Below are positions 1-8,436 of a stretch of DNA of 64,000 nucleotides, one piece after another. The translations under genes were made by a program, and so were the position numbers. Origin of the DNA: Anaerolineaceae bacterium. Lineage in GTDB: Bacteria > Chloroflexota > Anaerolineae > Anaerolineales > Anaerolineaceae. The notes under the pieces were generated by a model that had not been told where the DNA came from, did not search any database, and worked only from the letters and a program-made list of their open reading frames with translations. How positions within the stretch are numbered: position 1 is the first letter of the stretch; each line of letters opens with the position of its first letter. The stretch is from assembly GCA_016841445.1 (NCBI GenBank), contig JAENZD010000002.1:372001-436000 (forward strand). The letters are read 5' to 3'.

Positions 1-633
1 GGTTTAGGTTACGCCCCTGAACGTGTCGAAACTGAAGATGGCATGGATTCGCATTTCCAGGTAAATTATTTGTCTCAATTTATGCTGACTTTGAATCTAT
101 TGGACTTATTGGAAAAATCCGAGAATGGCGGAAGAGTCATTTTCAATGTAACTGAAGGTGGCGAAATATTTTGGGACGATATGCAGATGAAGAAAAAATG
201 GGGTTATGAAAGTGGGATCCATCAAGCAATGGTCGCTAAAAGAATGTTTTGTGATCGTCTGCATAATTATTATAGGAATAATGAAGGTTCGGGGTTGTCC
301 TTTATTGGATTTCAAATCGCGAAAACGGTGTGGTCCAATCAAATAAATATTATTCCACTACCCATGAAAATAATGGCTACGGTGATGAAGATTTTTGGCA
401 CCTTTATCTCAATTGAGGAATGCGGGATGATTATGTCCCCTTTGTTCACTGAAAACCAGGAAGAGAGTCTGAAGAGGTCTGGAAAATTTATCACATGGAA
501 AAAGAATAAGTTCACTGAAATTGCGCAAGATAATAGCGTGTATGATAAAAAAATGCAGGATAAACTGTGGAACATTAGTTTGGATTTGTGCAAAGACAAA
601 AAAACAACTCAAATCGCTGAGAAATTTATTTAA
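1..633 (+). CDS. Short-chain dehydrogenase/reductase-like protein, 5' end outside the window
   Basis: The open frame is already running at base 1 and stops at 631-633, so the N-terminal Rossmann glycine motif is off the edge. The visible part fits the middle of the SDR family: DGMDSHFQVNYLSQFML matches the usual segment in which a substrate-side loop is followed by the VNxLxxFxLT helix, then GGRVIFNVT fits the beta-5 strand. The usual catalytic YxxxK is not recognisable: around the expected lysine the sequence reads HQAMVAKRMF, with alanine four residues before the lysine and histidine further up. It may therefore be a degenerate or non-catalytic SDR. Family assignment is moderately secure; function is unknown. 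Confidence 0.6.
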   Translation, partial: GLGYAPERVETEDGMDSHFQVNYLSQFMLTLNLLDLLEKSENGGRVIFNVTEGGEIFWDDMQMKKKWGYESGIHQAMVAKRMFCDRLHNYYRNNEGSGLSFIGFQIAKTVWSNQINIIPLPMKIMATVMKIFGTFISIEECGMIMSPLFTENQEESLKRSGKFITWKKNKFTEIAQDNSVYDKKMQDKLWNISLDLCKDKKTTQIAEKFI

Positions 634-774
634 ATATGACGTTGAGAAAAAATCGAACCAGGGAAATACCGAACATCTGAAGGAGCCTGCCTTGCATCGC
701 TCACTGTTATGCAAACGGTTTGGGAAAAGAATTCTCTGAAAATTTATAGAGAATAACCCAAAAGGAATAAATCC

Positions 775-825
775 TTTATCTGCTCGGTCGTAGGTTAGAA
801 CTACCCACAGGTCGTACCGGGCCCA
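775..825. repeat. Dispersed repeat copy (i), in a 578-base gene-free gap
   Basis: The core CTCGGTCGTAGGTTAGAACT followed by GTACCGGGCCCA recurs almost unchanged at 2131-2178. The element begins with a CTTTATCTGCTCGGTC lead that also recurs, as CTTTTATCCGCTTGGTC, near 15991-16007. Nothing else in the 634-1211 gap was recognised: it is AT-rich, has no convincing ORF, and no clear -35/-10 pair was found for the following gene. Confidence 0.55.
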
Positions 826-1211
826 GGTTTTTCCCATATTTCCTCCAAGGCATATCCCGATTTTAATGCCGAACGGGATATGTGCTTTTATCCCGGGGAT
901 CACAAGTTCATATTCTAATTGGAATATGAAGAACAACCTATTAAACACCTCCCTTTGTCTAGGATAGCTTGTGGTTCCTAATTAGGCTGATCTCCAGATT
1001 CGATTTTGGATTAAGATGAGAGGGGTTCCTGATAAATGGCTAATAATTCTTTGACTGATATTTGGTGATTGAAAGAAAATTAACCATAGGCCTCAATGTG
1101 AACAAGGCTATTATAGAGGAAAAATAACAAACAAGGATTAGTATTTACGTTCCAAGTAATTATACAGTATTTCCACAAGATGATTGGCTAGTCCAAAAAC
1201 AAGGAGAAAAA

Positions 1212-1928
1212 ATGTCGCAACGTAAACAAGTTAATGAAACCAATGCTAGAGATTCTCGCTTGCATTGGCTCTATAAAGTGGCTGGCATGTCAGCCCTAGT
1301 CACAGCCTTGCTTATCGTGGTCCAAATGATCGTCTTTATCATCTGGCCACCACCCAGCACCGCCATCGATACCTTTAAGTTGTTTCAAGAAAATACGCTT
1401 TTGGGATTCCTAGCGCTTGATATCTTGTATGTTATCGACAATGTTCTCCTTATCCCGATTTTACTAGCTCTTTATTTCTCCCTCCGCAAGACAAATGAAT
1501 CATTCATGCTAATCGGTGTAGCTCTTGGTTTTATTGGGATTGCCTCCTTATTCGCATCCAACCCGGCTGCTAACATGAACTTCCTCAGCGGGCAATACGC
1601 GGCTGCGGCCACGGATGCGCAGCGAACGCTCTTTCTTGCAGCAGGGGAAGCGATGCTGGCTATCTTCTCCGGCACAGCTTACCATATATCATTGATCGTT
1701 GGATCCGTTGCATTGGTGATAATCCCCATCGTCATGCTGCAAAGTAAAATCTTTGACAAAGCAACCGCTTATATGGGAATTCTGGCTAATGTACTCGCAC
1801 TTGGCTTTTATGTGCCCAAGATAGGAATCTACATATTACTCTTTTCCGTCATATTCTTGTTCGTGTGGTATATCTTGATTACCCGAAGGCTGTTCCAGCT
1901 AGGGCGGGACATACCGAATGAAGAGTAG
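1212..1928 (+). CDS. DUF4386-type integral membrane protein
   Basis: A 238-residue hydrophobic protein with about six to seven predicted membrane spans, roughly at residues 27-49, 62-88, 96-115, 140-180 and 185-225. The layout and the early WPPPSTAIDTFKLFQ loop resemble the DUF4386 family of bacterial membrane proteins, whose function is not known. The start ATG has a good Shine-Dalgarno (AAGGAG, spacing about 6). It stands alone, with a repeat-bearing gap on each side, so neighbours give no functional hint. Confidence 0.65.
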   Translation: MSQRKQVNETNARDSRLHWLYKVAGMSALVTALLIVVQMIVFIIWPPPSTAIDTFKLFQENTLLGFLALDILYVIDNVLLIPILLALYFSLRKTNESFMLIGVALGFIGIASLFASNPAANMNFLSGQYAAAATDAQRTLFLAAGEAMLAIFSGTAYHISLIVGSVALVIIPIVMLQSKIFDKATAYMGILANVLALGFYVPKIGIYILLFSVIFLFVWYILITRRLFQLGRDIPNEE

Positions 1929-1969
1929 CAATGAAACTTTCGAGGAGGGTTGAAAGAAAAGCCGCCAAT

Positions 1970-2179
1970 CACCGGCTCCACCTGGCCTCCTTCGGCGTGC
2001 AACAGCGATGGCCAATCGGCAGAAAAAGTGATTTTATGCAGTCTTGTCTTGTTCAAATCGCTGGCAGGTGAGCAAAGCTATTAATTCAACAGATTAATTT
2101 TATAGCCGAGCATGATTAAAACCATCATCCGCTCGGTCGTAGGTTAGAACTGACCCCTGTGGGGGCGTACCGGGCCCAC
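1970..2179. repeat. Dispersed repeat copy (ii), two-module form
   Basis: First module (1970-2098): CACCGGCTCCACCTGGCC, CTTCGGCGTG, ATCGGCAGAAA, AAATCGCTGGCAGGTGAGC and a TTAATTTT stretch appear in the same order at 15842-15972. Second module (about 2127-2178): ATCCGCTCGGTC joined to GTAGGTTAGAACT and GTACCGGGCCCA, shared with 775-825. No ORF was found in it. It fills most of the 1929-2304 gap between two convergent genes; nothing else was seen there. Confidence 0.6.
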
Positions 2180-2304
2180 CTTATAAGTATTTAGGATTTG
2201 GTTCTCATGAGGAATTAGCAAAATCTATATTGAAATTTAAGAATTTGAGGAAAAAGCACATTCGATTCAAAAGTGAGTCTGAGATCTGCGCTGATATAGA
2301 TATA

Positions 2305-3111
2305 TCATTTTTCTTTACAAAATTCGTTCACAAGATTCTTAAAACTTTTATCGTCTCTTATTTTGTCGAAATCATTATCATCAATTAATAATCTACAAAA
2401 TTGTTGAGAATCTATTTCTAACGCTTTCTTTAAGCAAATTAATACTTCTTCAACTTCTCCCTGGAGCGCATTTATACATGCTGCATTATAATAACCGCTT
2501 CCGAAATCAGGGTCCAGTTCGATAGCTCTGCTGTAATCTTTGATCGCTTTTTCATACTGCTGTAGATCTGCGTAGCTATTCCCGCGATTATAGTAGGCTG
2601 CCGTGTCCCCAGGATCAAGTTCAATGGCTTTCGTGTAATCTGCGATCGCGTTTTGATACTGCTGCAGGGCTGCGCAGCTATTACCACGATTATAATAGGC
2701 TGTCGAGAATTCGGGATTCAGCGCAATGGCGCTATTGTAATCTTCAATTGATTTTTCATACTGCTGCAGGGCTGCCCAACTGTTCCCGCGATTATAGTAG
2801 GCAGTCGCGTGGGCAGGATTTAACTCAATGGCTTTATTTAAATCTTCAATCGCGTTTTCGTGCTGCTGTAACTCAGCATAGCTAGTCCCGCGATTATAAT
2901 AGACTGCCGAATCTTCAGGATTCAGTTCAATAGCTTTGTTGTAATCCTGGATAGCGCTTTCATGTTGATCTAAATCTGCATAACAAGCCCCGCGATCATT
3001 ATAGGCAACATATGAATTTGGGTCGAGATCAAGCGCTTTTGTGAAGAGCCGAATTTTCTCTTGAGAGTTCTTTGCGATTAAAGCTTTTTCGAACCATGTT
3101 TGAGCCGTCAA
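2305..3111 (-). CDS. TPR-repeat protein
   Basis: About 270 residues composed almost entirely of 34-residue tetratricopeptide repeats, at least six in tandem, each with the pattern AYYNRGNSxAxLQQYExAIxDYxxAIELxP. TPR superhelices act as protein-binding scaffolds; no partner domain is present. The C-terminal 60 residues leave the repeat pattern and end with DNDFDKIRDDKSFKNL, a cap often seen after TPRs. There is no signal peptide, so it is probably cytosolic. The frame could start at GTG 3126, but a GGAGG lies just inside it, eight bases before TTG 3111, so TTG 3111 is preferred. High DNA identity between repeats suggests recent internal duplication. Confidence 0.85.
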   Translation of the reverse strand: MTAQTWFEKALIAKNSQEKIRLFTKALDLDPNSYVAYNDRGACYADLDQHESAIQDYNKAIELNPEDSAVYYNRGTSYAELQQHENAIEDLNKAIELNPAHATAYYNRGNSWAALQQYEKSIEDYNSAIALNPEFSTAYYNRGNSCAALQQYQNAIADYTKAIELDPGDTAAYYNRGNSYADLQQYEKAIKDYSRAIELDPDFGSGYYNAACINALQGEVEEVLICLKKALEIDSQQFCRLLIDDNDFDKIRDDKSFKNLVNEFCKEK

Positions 3112-3422
3112 AATATTTGCCTCCACTGGTTATTGCTTTGTTCCCCCGCGTTCCCTATTTCTGAAAAATCATGAAATTTACAGGACCTTCCATTTGGCAA
3201 ACCCGGACGTAAGAATAAATACCAGTCACTAAAAAAACTTAATTCCATTATATATCCACTTTAGCATTGAGTTGTTATCCGCTTAAATTCCCAAGTAATA
3301 CAAGACGCGATTTTCCTTTATAATCTCTTATTGGCAAGACACCTGATACCGCATAATTAATCCAAACCATCATGCGTTTTCGTGATGCCAAAGCAATGGA
3401 TAAAAAGTGATAGAGCTTTGCA

Positions 3423-4364
3423 ATGAATACCAACCTGATCATTATTGATGGACATTCATCCGTCGGTAAAACCAGCATATCCAAGCTTGTCGCAAAACAG
3501 GTCAGCCTGGCGCATGATGCCTATTGGCTGCATGAAGAATGCGAAAATCATCCCATACGGCATAACGAGTTCAGCTTTGGGGAATTGGGGACTGCCGCGG
3601 GTATGGAGCGAAACAGAACCGGGATGTTAAAGAAGTGGGGGGCATTTCGGGATTCAATCACCGCATCCGGGAAAGTCTGTGTGACGGAAGGATGCTTTTT
3701 ACATGCCTATGACCGGTATTTTATTCACAGCGCCTGGGATGAAAATGATATTGTTGCGTATTGCTCACAGGTGCTGGATGTGATTGATGCATTGAATCCT
3801 GTCATTGTCTTTCTGCATCGCCCTGACCTGCGGAAAAGCCTGGAAAAAGCATTCATTGCGCGGGGGCAATGGTGGCGGGATCTGATGCTGAGAAGAGACG
3901 ATGCGCATGTTTATGTCAACGAAAACAGCATGTTTGACGCGATTGAATTTGAGCAAACAAAAATGATGGCGATATTTGACCAATTGCCGTGTTCAAAGAT
4001 CAAAATGGATACCACCGATGAGCAATGGGCGCAGTATGTTCAGGAAATCATCGCCTTTATTGGTTTAAAGTATAAAAAAGAAGAGCCTTACGCGTGTAAT
4101 TTGCAACAATACATCGGCACGTATCAGTGCCAGGGTGGAGGAGGGGATGCTGAGTGGGTGATTGATTATGACGAGACAAAACAATGCTTATATACCACTT
4201 TATTTTGGCCTTACATGCCCATGAGATGTATGGGAGATAATGTGTTTGAGTTAATCTCTTTTCCTGTAGAATTACATTTCCAAAAAGATTTGGATCGTTT
4301 ACAGTTTCGTGTCCACGGAAATTATGATTGGGACTTAAACGATCAGCTGTTTGTCAAGGTCTAA
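3423..4364 (+). CDS. P-loop small-molecule kinase-like protein with an extra C-terminal domain
   Basis: A 313-residue protein opening with a beta strand and a Walker A loop, IIIDGHSSVGKTS (residues 6-18). This is the layout of nucleotide/antibiotic kinases such as the chloramphenicol phosphotransferase or thymidylate-kinase groups. Arginine-rich segments near RPDLRKSLEKAFIARG and LMLRRDD could form the lid. Residues about 220-313 form a separate, beta-rich, aromatic-rich tail without a recognised family. The substrate cannot be told from sequence. The start lacks a strong Shine-Dalgarno; ATG 3445 is a possible alternative only in another frame, so 3423 is kept. It stands alone. Confidence 0.6.
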   Translation: MNTNLIIIDGHSSVGKTSISKLVAKQVSLAHDAYWLHEECENHPIRHNEFSFGELGTAAGMERNRTGMLKKWGAFRDSITASGKVCVTEGCFLHAYDRYFIHSAWDENDIVAYCSQVLDVIDALNPVIVFLHRPDLRKSLEKAFIARGQWWRDLMLRRDDAHVYVNENSMFDAIEFEQTKMMAIFDQLPCSKIKMDTTDEQWAQYVQEIIAFIGLKYKKEEPYACNLQQYIGTYQCQGGGGDAEWVIDYDETKQCLYTTLFWPYMPMRCMGDNVFELISFPVELHFQKDLDRLQFRVHGNYDWDLNDQLFVKV

Positions 4365-4640
4365 AAAGCAAAAACAAAGCGCGCAGTCGACGTGTGGGAG
4401 TCAGCAGTAATTTCAGTTAATATATTCCTGCTGAGATGTAATTTTATTCACTGTATCGCAGATCCGAACTGGTCGAATGGTGTACAGGTCAGATTTCTAA
4501 AACAATTTTTCAAACAAAGTAAACAAGTTGTGTCAGGGTAATTATGCCTTTAAAATGATCTTTACATCCCTGCGCTGCTTCGCTCAGCATTCCTGGTAAT
4601 AATCTTTCTCTCAATCGTCTAAATTTTCTCTTTACATCTC

Positions 4641-4687
4641 TTGACAGGAAATTTTATTTCAATTATAGTTCAATGGTTGTTGAACTA
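4641..4687 (+). promoter_or_regulatory. sigma70 promoter with overlapping ArsR operator
   Basis: TTGACA at 4641-4646 and TATAGT at 4664-4669 are separated by exactly 17 bases. A perfect 8-base inverted repeat, TAGTTCAA-N6-TTGAACTA (4666-4687), overlaps the -10 box and the expected start site, which is where an ArsR/SmtB repressor would block polymerase. The gene it precedes is itself an ArsR-family regulator, so autorepression is the natural reading. The rest of the 4365-4711 gap shows no gene. Confidence 0.85.
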
Positions 4688-4711
4688 ATTTATTGACCAC
4701 AGTACCTAATC

Positions 4712-5080
4712 ATGAAAGAATCTGATCAAATTCAAAAACCAAGGGAAGGAACGCTTTCCCAATTAGCCGCGCTCCTGAAGATTCTTGCCGAGCCGAACCG
4801 CCTGCTGCTGCTTGAGAGGATCATGGCAGGTGTCCAGTGCAACTGCGACCTTGGGAACGCCTTGTCGCTGGCACCCAACCTGGTTTCCCATCACCTGTCC
4901 GTCCTGTGCGATTCGGGGCTGGTGGATGCCAGGCGCAGCGAAGATGACGGCCGCTGGATATTTTATTCCATCAACGAAAGCAAACTGAAAGCCTTGAACG
5001 AATTATTGGCAGGTTTTTTTGATGTCTCGCGGATTCAAAGCGGTTCAACCTGCTGCGGCAAAAAGCTCACGGGTGAATAA
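4712..5080 (+). CDS. arsR: ArsR/SmtB-family metalloid-responsive repressor
   Basis: A 122-residue winged-helix protein. The ArsR core is clear: LLKILAEPNRLLLLERI, then NLVSHHLSVLCDSGLVDARR as the recognition helix and wing, and GRWIFYSI as the beta hairpin. In the helix before the recognition helix it carries Cys43 and Cys45 (VQCNCDL), the place of the CVC arsenite site in classical ArsR, and it ends with another Cys pair (STCCGKK) that could supply a third ligand. The expected response is release from the operator by arsenite. It is followed after 34 bases by arsM, which supports arsenic as the inducer. Confidence 0.9.
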   Translation: MKESDQIQKPREGTLSQLAALLKILAEPNRLLLLERIMAGVQCNCDLGNALSLAPNLVSHHLSVLCDSGLVDARRSEDDGRWIFYSINESKLKALNELLAGFFDVSRIQSGSTCCGKKLTGE

Positions 5081-5114
5081 CGATTCCACCACAAAATAAA
5101 AAAAGGAAATAAAC

Positions 5115-5870
5115 ATGGATGAAATTAAGATCAAAGAGGTAGTCCGAAAGCGATATGCGGAAACGGTCAAAACAGGCGGATGCTGCTGTTCACCTGCCGC
5201 GCCGGGTGCTGTATCGGATTGCTGCGGCAGCGGCCCGGTGGGTGCTATTTCCCCGGCAGATGAGGTCATTGCCAGCGCAGACCTTGGGTTAAGCTGCGGC
5301 CTGCCGGTGAATGACGCCGGGATCAAAGAGGGGGATAAGGTCCTCGATCTTGGCAGCGGTGCCGGTGTGGATGTTTTTCGTGCGGCAAAGGTTGTTGGCA
5401 GGGATGGGCTGGTGACCGGTGTGGACATGACCCCGGAAATGATCGCAAAGGCGCGTGAGAATGCCCGGAAGGGCGGCTATCAAAACACAGCATTCAAATT
5501 AGGTGAGATTGAAGCACTGCCTGTGCCCGATGCCAGCCAGGACGTGGTCATCTCTAACTGCGTGATCAACCTGGTGCCCAATAAAAAACGCGCCTTCCAG
5601 GAGATCTACCGTGTGCTGAAACCCGGCGGCCATTTCTGCATTTCGGATATTGTCACCCAAGGGCAGGTCCCCGAATCATACCGGAAAGATCTGGATGCCT
5701 GGGCAGCCTGTTTATCGGGTGCCGTTGAGAAAGAGGCCTACCTGGGGTTGCTCGCTGAAGCAGGCTTTCAGGAGGTCGAGATCTTGCGCGCCAGCCCTTA
5801 TGGACCCGAACCTGAGGATGGGTTTGGTTTTGAGAGCATTACAGTGATTGGATATAAATATCTCCCCTGA
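5115..5870 (+). CDS. arsM: Arsenite S-adenosylmethionine methyltransferase
   Basis: A 251-residue class I methyltransferase. The SAM motif I is VLDLGSGAGVD (about residues 77-87). ArsM hallmarks are present: the LSCGLPV segment (Cys61), SNCVINLVPNK (Cys149) and AWAACLSGA (Cys199). The 50-residue spacing of the last two matches that of the As(III)-binding cysteines in characterised ArsM enzymes. A Cys-rich N-terminus (GGCCCSP and DCCGSG) is also typical. It methylates trivalent arsenic to volatile or less retained methylarsenicals. Shine-Dalgarno AAGGA precedes the ATG. It shares a transcript with arsR. Confidence 0.93.
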   Translation: MDEIKIKEVVRKRYAETVKTGGCCCSPAAPGAVSDCCGSGPVGAISPADEVIASADLGLSCGLPVNDAGIKEGDKVLDLGSGAGVDVFRAAKVVGRDGLVTGVDMTPEMIAKARENARKGGYQNTAFKLGEIEALPVPDASQDVVISNCVINLVPNKKRAFQEIYRVLKPGGHFCISDIVTQGQVPESYRKDLDAWAACLSGAVEKEAYLGLLAEAGFQEVEILRASPYGPEPEDGFGFESITVIGYKYLP

Positions 5871-6039
5871 TCAAGCGGTTCCAGGATCACTGAGCCTTCC
5901 AACATAAAAATACAGGCTCAGGTTGATTTTAAAAAGAAGTATTTATATAATAAATAAGTGTTTAATTTAATGGATTGAACCATGATGGCAGCCAGGCGGA
6001 TTGACCCCGTTTCATTTCGCGTTGAAAGGACCCGGAACC

Positions 6040-6573
6040 ATGAAGACAAAGGTGATTTCTTATTCATTTACAGGCAATAATGATGCGCTCGCAGCAGGGT
6101 TTGCCCGGGAAGTGGGGGCTGAACACATCCGGATCACTGAACCCAAAAAACGAACCGCTGGAAAGATCCTCAAAGAAAATATTTTCAAAAAAGACCCCAA
6201 AATCAACCTTTCAGGGGATGAAATTTCAGAAGATGATTTTATTGTCTTTTTCAGCCCCTTCTGGTTTGGTAAGGTTGCGTCTCCATTAAGATCTTATCTC
6301 AAACAGCTAAGTGGTAAGGCTTTCAAATACGGGTTCATTTCTTTATGTGTTGGTTTCGAACACCCGGACGGCTTAGACCAATTCAAGACTGAGCTGGGCG
6401 CCATGCTCAGGCGCGAACCTGAATTTGTGATCATCAAAAAAGTTGCTGACCTGCTGCCTTCTGATCCCCCACCAACACAAACGATGCTTAATGACTTCCG
6501 GGTCAGCCCGGAGGATTTGGAAAGCCTTCTCCCTTCGTTGATCGAAGGCGCCGGGGGCAAGTTCCCCCGATAG
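6040..6573 (+). CDS. Flavodoxin-like protein
   Basis: About 178 residues. The start KVISYSFTGNNDALA is a flavodoxin phosphate-binding loop (S/T-x-T-G-N), and FFSPFWFGKVASPLRSYL fits the second FMN-contacting loop. It probably binds FMN and works as a small electron carrier or oxidoreductase; a menaquinone-dependent protoporphyrinogen oxidase-like role cannot be excluded. ATG 6040 is preferred to the in-frame TTG 6001, because flavodoxin homologues begin right at this beta strand. The 170-base gap to arsM makes shared transcription uncertain. A second flavodoxin-like gene lies at 9539. Confidence 0.75.
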   Translation: MKTKVISYSFTGNNDALAAGFAREVGAEHIRITEPKKRTAGKILKENIFKKDPKINLSGDEISEDDFIVFFSPFWFGKVASPLRSYLKQLSGKAFKYGFISLCVGFEHPDGLDQFKTELGAMLRREPEFVIIKKVADLLPSDPPPTQTMLNDFRVSPEDLESLLPSLIEGAGGKFPR

Positions 6574-6623
6574 TGCAATTATTATCCCCATTATCACTAA
6601 AATTTGGAACAGAAAGGAATAGC

Positions 6624-7478
6624 ATGGCTGAAGACGGAAAATTTTTTAAGAAGAATGCGGTTTTATTTTATTTTGCATTATCCCTGATCATTACCTGGGG
6701 CGGCATATTCCTGGCGGTCGGATGGGATGGGGTGCTCGGGAATACTGAAATTCCGGATGCACAGATGCCGATTTTATATGCGGTCACACTGCTCGGCCCG
6801 AGCATTGCGGGGATGGTTTCGATTGCCGTGTTCGATGGCAAAGCAGGGCTCCGCTCGCTGTTTGCCCGCTTGGGCAAAGGGCGGATCAGCTTCCGCTGGT
6901 ACCTGGTGGCATTGCTGACGGCACCCATCGTTATCATGTCCTTACTGCTGATTTTCTCCCAATTTTCAGACGCTTTCCTCCCCGCGATATTCACGGAAAC
7001 CAACAAGGCAACCCTGCTCCTGACCGGGATTTTCATGGGGCTCGTGGTAGGCTTTTTCGAAGAACTGGGCTGGTCAGGGTTCGCGCTGCCCAGGCTGCGG
7101 CGGAAGTTCAGTGTTTTTGAGTCGGGGCTGCTCCTGGGTTTGTTCTGGGGGTTGTGGCATATGCCGCTGTTCGTCGCCAGCACAAAAATGTCAGGCTCTG
7201 TACAGCCTGTGCTGTACCTGCTGATCCTGCTGTTCTCCTTCCTCCCGGCCTACCGGGTGTTGATGGTCTGGGTTTATGAACGCACTGAGAGCTTGCTGAT
7301 CATGGTTTTGATGCACGCGCCCCTCTCCGCCAGCCAGCTATTGCTGATTCCCCCTGATATTTCAGGGGTCCAGCTTGTGCTCTATGATCTTGCTTTTGCG
7401 GGCGTCCTGTGGTTGGCGGCGGCGGTGGTGCTGCTTTCTTCGAAGAAGAAGCGTGTTCCAGCTGACAAAGGCGTGTGA
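6624..7478 (+). CDS. CPBP-family intramembrane metalloprotease-like protein (copy 1)
   Basis: A 284-residue polytopic membrane protein with about eight spans. The CPBP/Abi motifs are visible: FFEELGWSGFALPRL (Glu146-Glu147), GLFWGLWHMPLF (His179) and a last conserved His in VLMHAPLS. In Rce1-type enzymes the Glu-Glu and two His residues form the metal centre; bacterial members are often linked to bacteriocin immunity or peptide processing. The arginine normally found shortly after the Glu pair is replaced by GWSGF. ATG 6624 follows AAAGGA; the in-frame GTG 6573 overlaps the previous stop and lacks a ribosome site. A terminator follows. Confidence 0.85.
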   Translation: MAEDGKFFKKNAVLFYFALSLIITWGGIFLAVGWDGVLGNTEIPDAQMPILYAVTLLGPSIAGMVSIAVFDGKAGLRSLFARLGKGRISFRWYLVALLTAPIVIMSLLLIFSQFSDAFLPAIFTETNKATLLLTGIFMGLVVGFFEELGWSGFALPRLRRKFSVFESGLLLGLFWGLWHMPLFVASTKMSGSVQPVLYLLILLFSFLPAYRVLMVWVYERTESLLIMVLMHAPLSASQLLLIPPDISGVQLVLYDLAFAGVLWLAAAVVLLSSKKKRVPADKGV

Positions 7479-7529
7479 CCCGGGAATTTTCAAAGGTTTC
7501 ATAAAACAACCCAATATTTTCGTATTACT

Positions 7530-7576
7530 CACAGGTTTTAAGAATGGGACTATCACTTAAAACCTGTGTCTTTTTT
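7530..7576 (+). terminator. Intrinsic terminator after CPBP copy 1
   Basis: A perfect 13-base stem, CACAGGTTTTAAG / CTTAAAACCTGTG (7530-7542 and 7556-7568), is followed by TCTTTTTT. It ends the flavodoxin-CPBP unit and also rules out the in-frame GTG at 7566 as the start of the next gene. Confidence 0.9.
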
Positions 7577-7622
7577 AAGCACAATGTCATTGAAGCCCTT
7601 CACGGGTAGAATCAGACCAGCC

Positions 7623-8258
7623 ATGACCAAACCAGAGAATGCAGCGCGCCAGGCCTATCAGAAATATTACATCGGCCGGGATTATGAGCAGGTGGATCTG
7701 TTTCGCCTGCTTAAGAACCGGTACGGGATATCGAGTGCCATCTATCCCGGGTGCTACATCCAAATCTCACCATCTTTTATTTTCCCCGATGTGGCCTATA
7801 TTGATTCCGATAAGTATGCGAAAAAATATTTCAAAAGTGACTCGCTGGTCGAGATCGTCAGAGAACGGAAGGAATATCCGGAGGAGCCAAAGGTCGCTTT
7901 TCACGGGATTGATTACAGGGAGATCATTGATGGCTACCAATCCAAGTTTGATCTGCTCATCTCCAAATATGCGGGGTTCATTTCGGAACCCTGCAAGCCT
8001 TATTTGAGAGCCGGCGGCTATCTGCTGGTCAATAACAGCCATGGGGATGCCGGGATGGCATCCATCGACCCCGATTATCAGTTCATTGCGGTCGTGCACC
8101 GCACAAAGGGGAAATACCGGATTTCAACCGCTTCGCTTGAGGCGTACTTTGTACCGAAGAAGGACATCACGGTGACGAGAGAATTGCTGTTAGACAGACA
8201 AAAGGGGGTTGGGTACACTAAAACCGCAGCGCTGTACCTGTTCCAAAAAGTTTTATAA
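7623..8258 (+). CDS. Conserved protein with SAM-methyltransferase-like fold
   Basis: About 211 residues, not assigned to a named family. The pattern AIYPGCYIQISPSFIFPDVAYID, followed by a KYAKKYF helix, VAFHGIDYREI and FDLLISKYAGFIS...LRAGGYLLVNNS, follows the order of strands in class I methyltransferases. A canonical GxGxG is absent (PGCYIQIS is in its place), so binding of SAM is uncertain. Possible starts are ATG 7584 and ATG 7623, neither with a Shine-Dalgarno. 7623 is chosen because a TAGAAT box (7607-7612) lies just upstream, which would give a very short or absent leader. Confidence 0.55.
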   Translation: MTKPENAARQAYQKYYIGRDYEQVDLFRLLKNRYGISSAIYPGCYIQISPSFIFPDVAYIDSDKYAKKYFKSDSLVEIVRERKEYPEEPKVAFHGIDYREIIDGYQSKFDLLISKYAGFISEPCKPYLRAGGYLLVNNSHGDAGMASIDPDYQFIAVVHRTKGKYRISTASLEAYFVPKKDITVTRELLLDRQKGVGYTKTAALYLFQKVL

Positions 8259-8436
8259 ATTTAAGGGGGCCTTTCCGACAGCGTTATAAGGCGTGGTAAT
8301 CATATCTTTGATTTTTACTGAGCCGCTAACTCGGGTCTTTCCCAAAACATTTGAAGCTTCTGTCTTTCGAATCGTATCCCGGATGTATGGTAAACTCAGG
8401 TTTCACTCATTTAGACATTTTTCACAGGAGAATATT

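Noticed and set aside
409-948. Long minus-strand open frame over the end of the SDR gene
   Set aside because: No ribosome site or family pattern; it overlaps the better supported plus-strand frame and a repeat.
6573-6623. Earlier GTG start for CPBP copy 1
   Set aside because: It overlaps the stop of the gene before, has no ribosome site, and adds residues outside the family pattern; ATG 6624 has AAAGGA.
7566-7622. Earlier GTG start for the SAM-fold protein
   Set aside because: It lies inside the right arm of a perfect intrinsic terminator.
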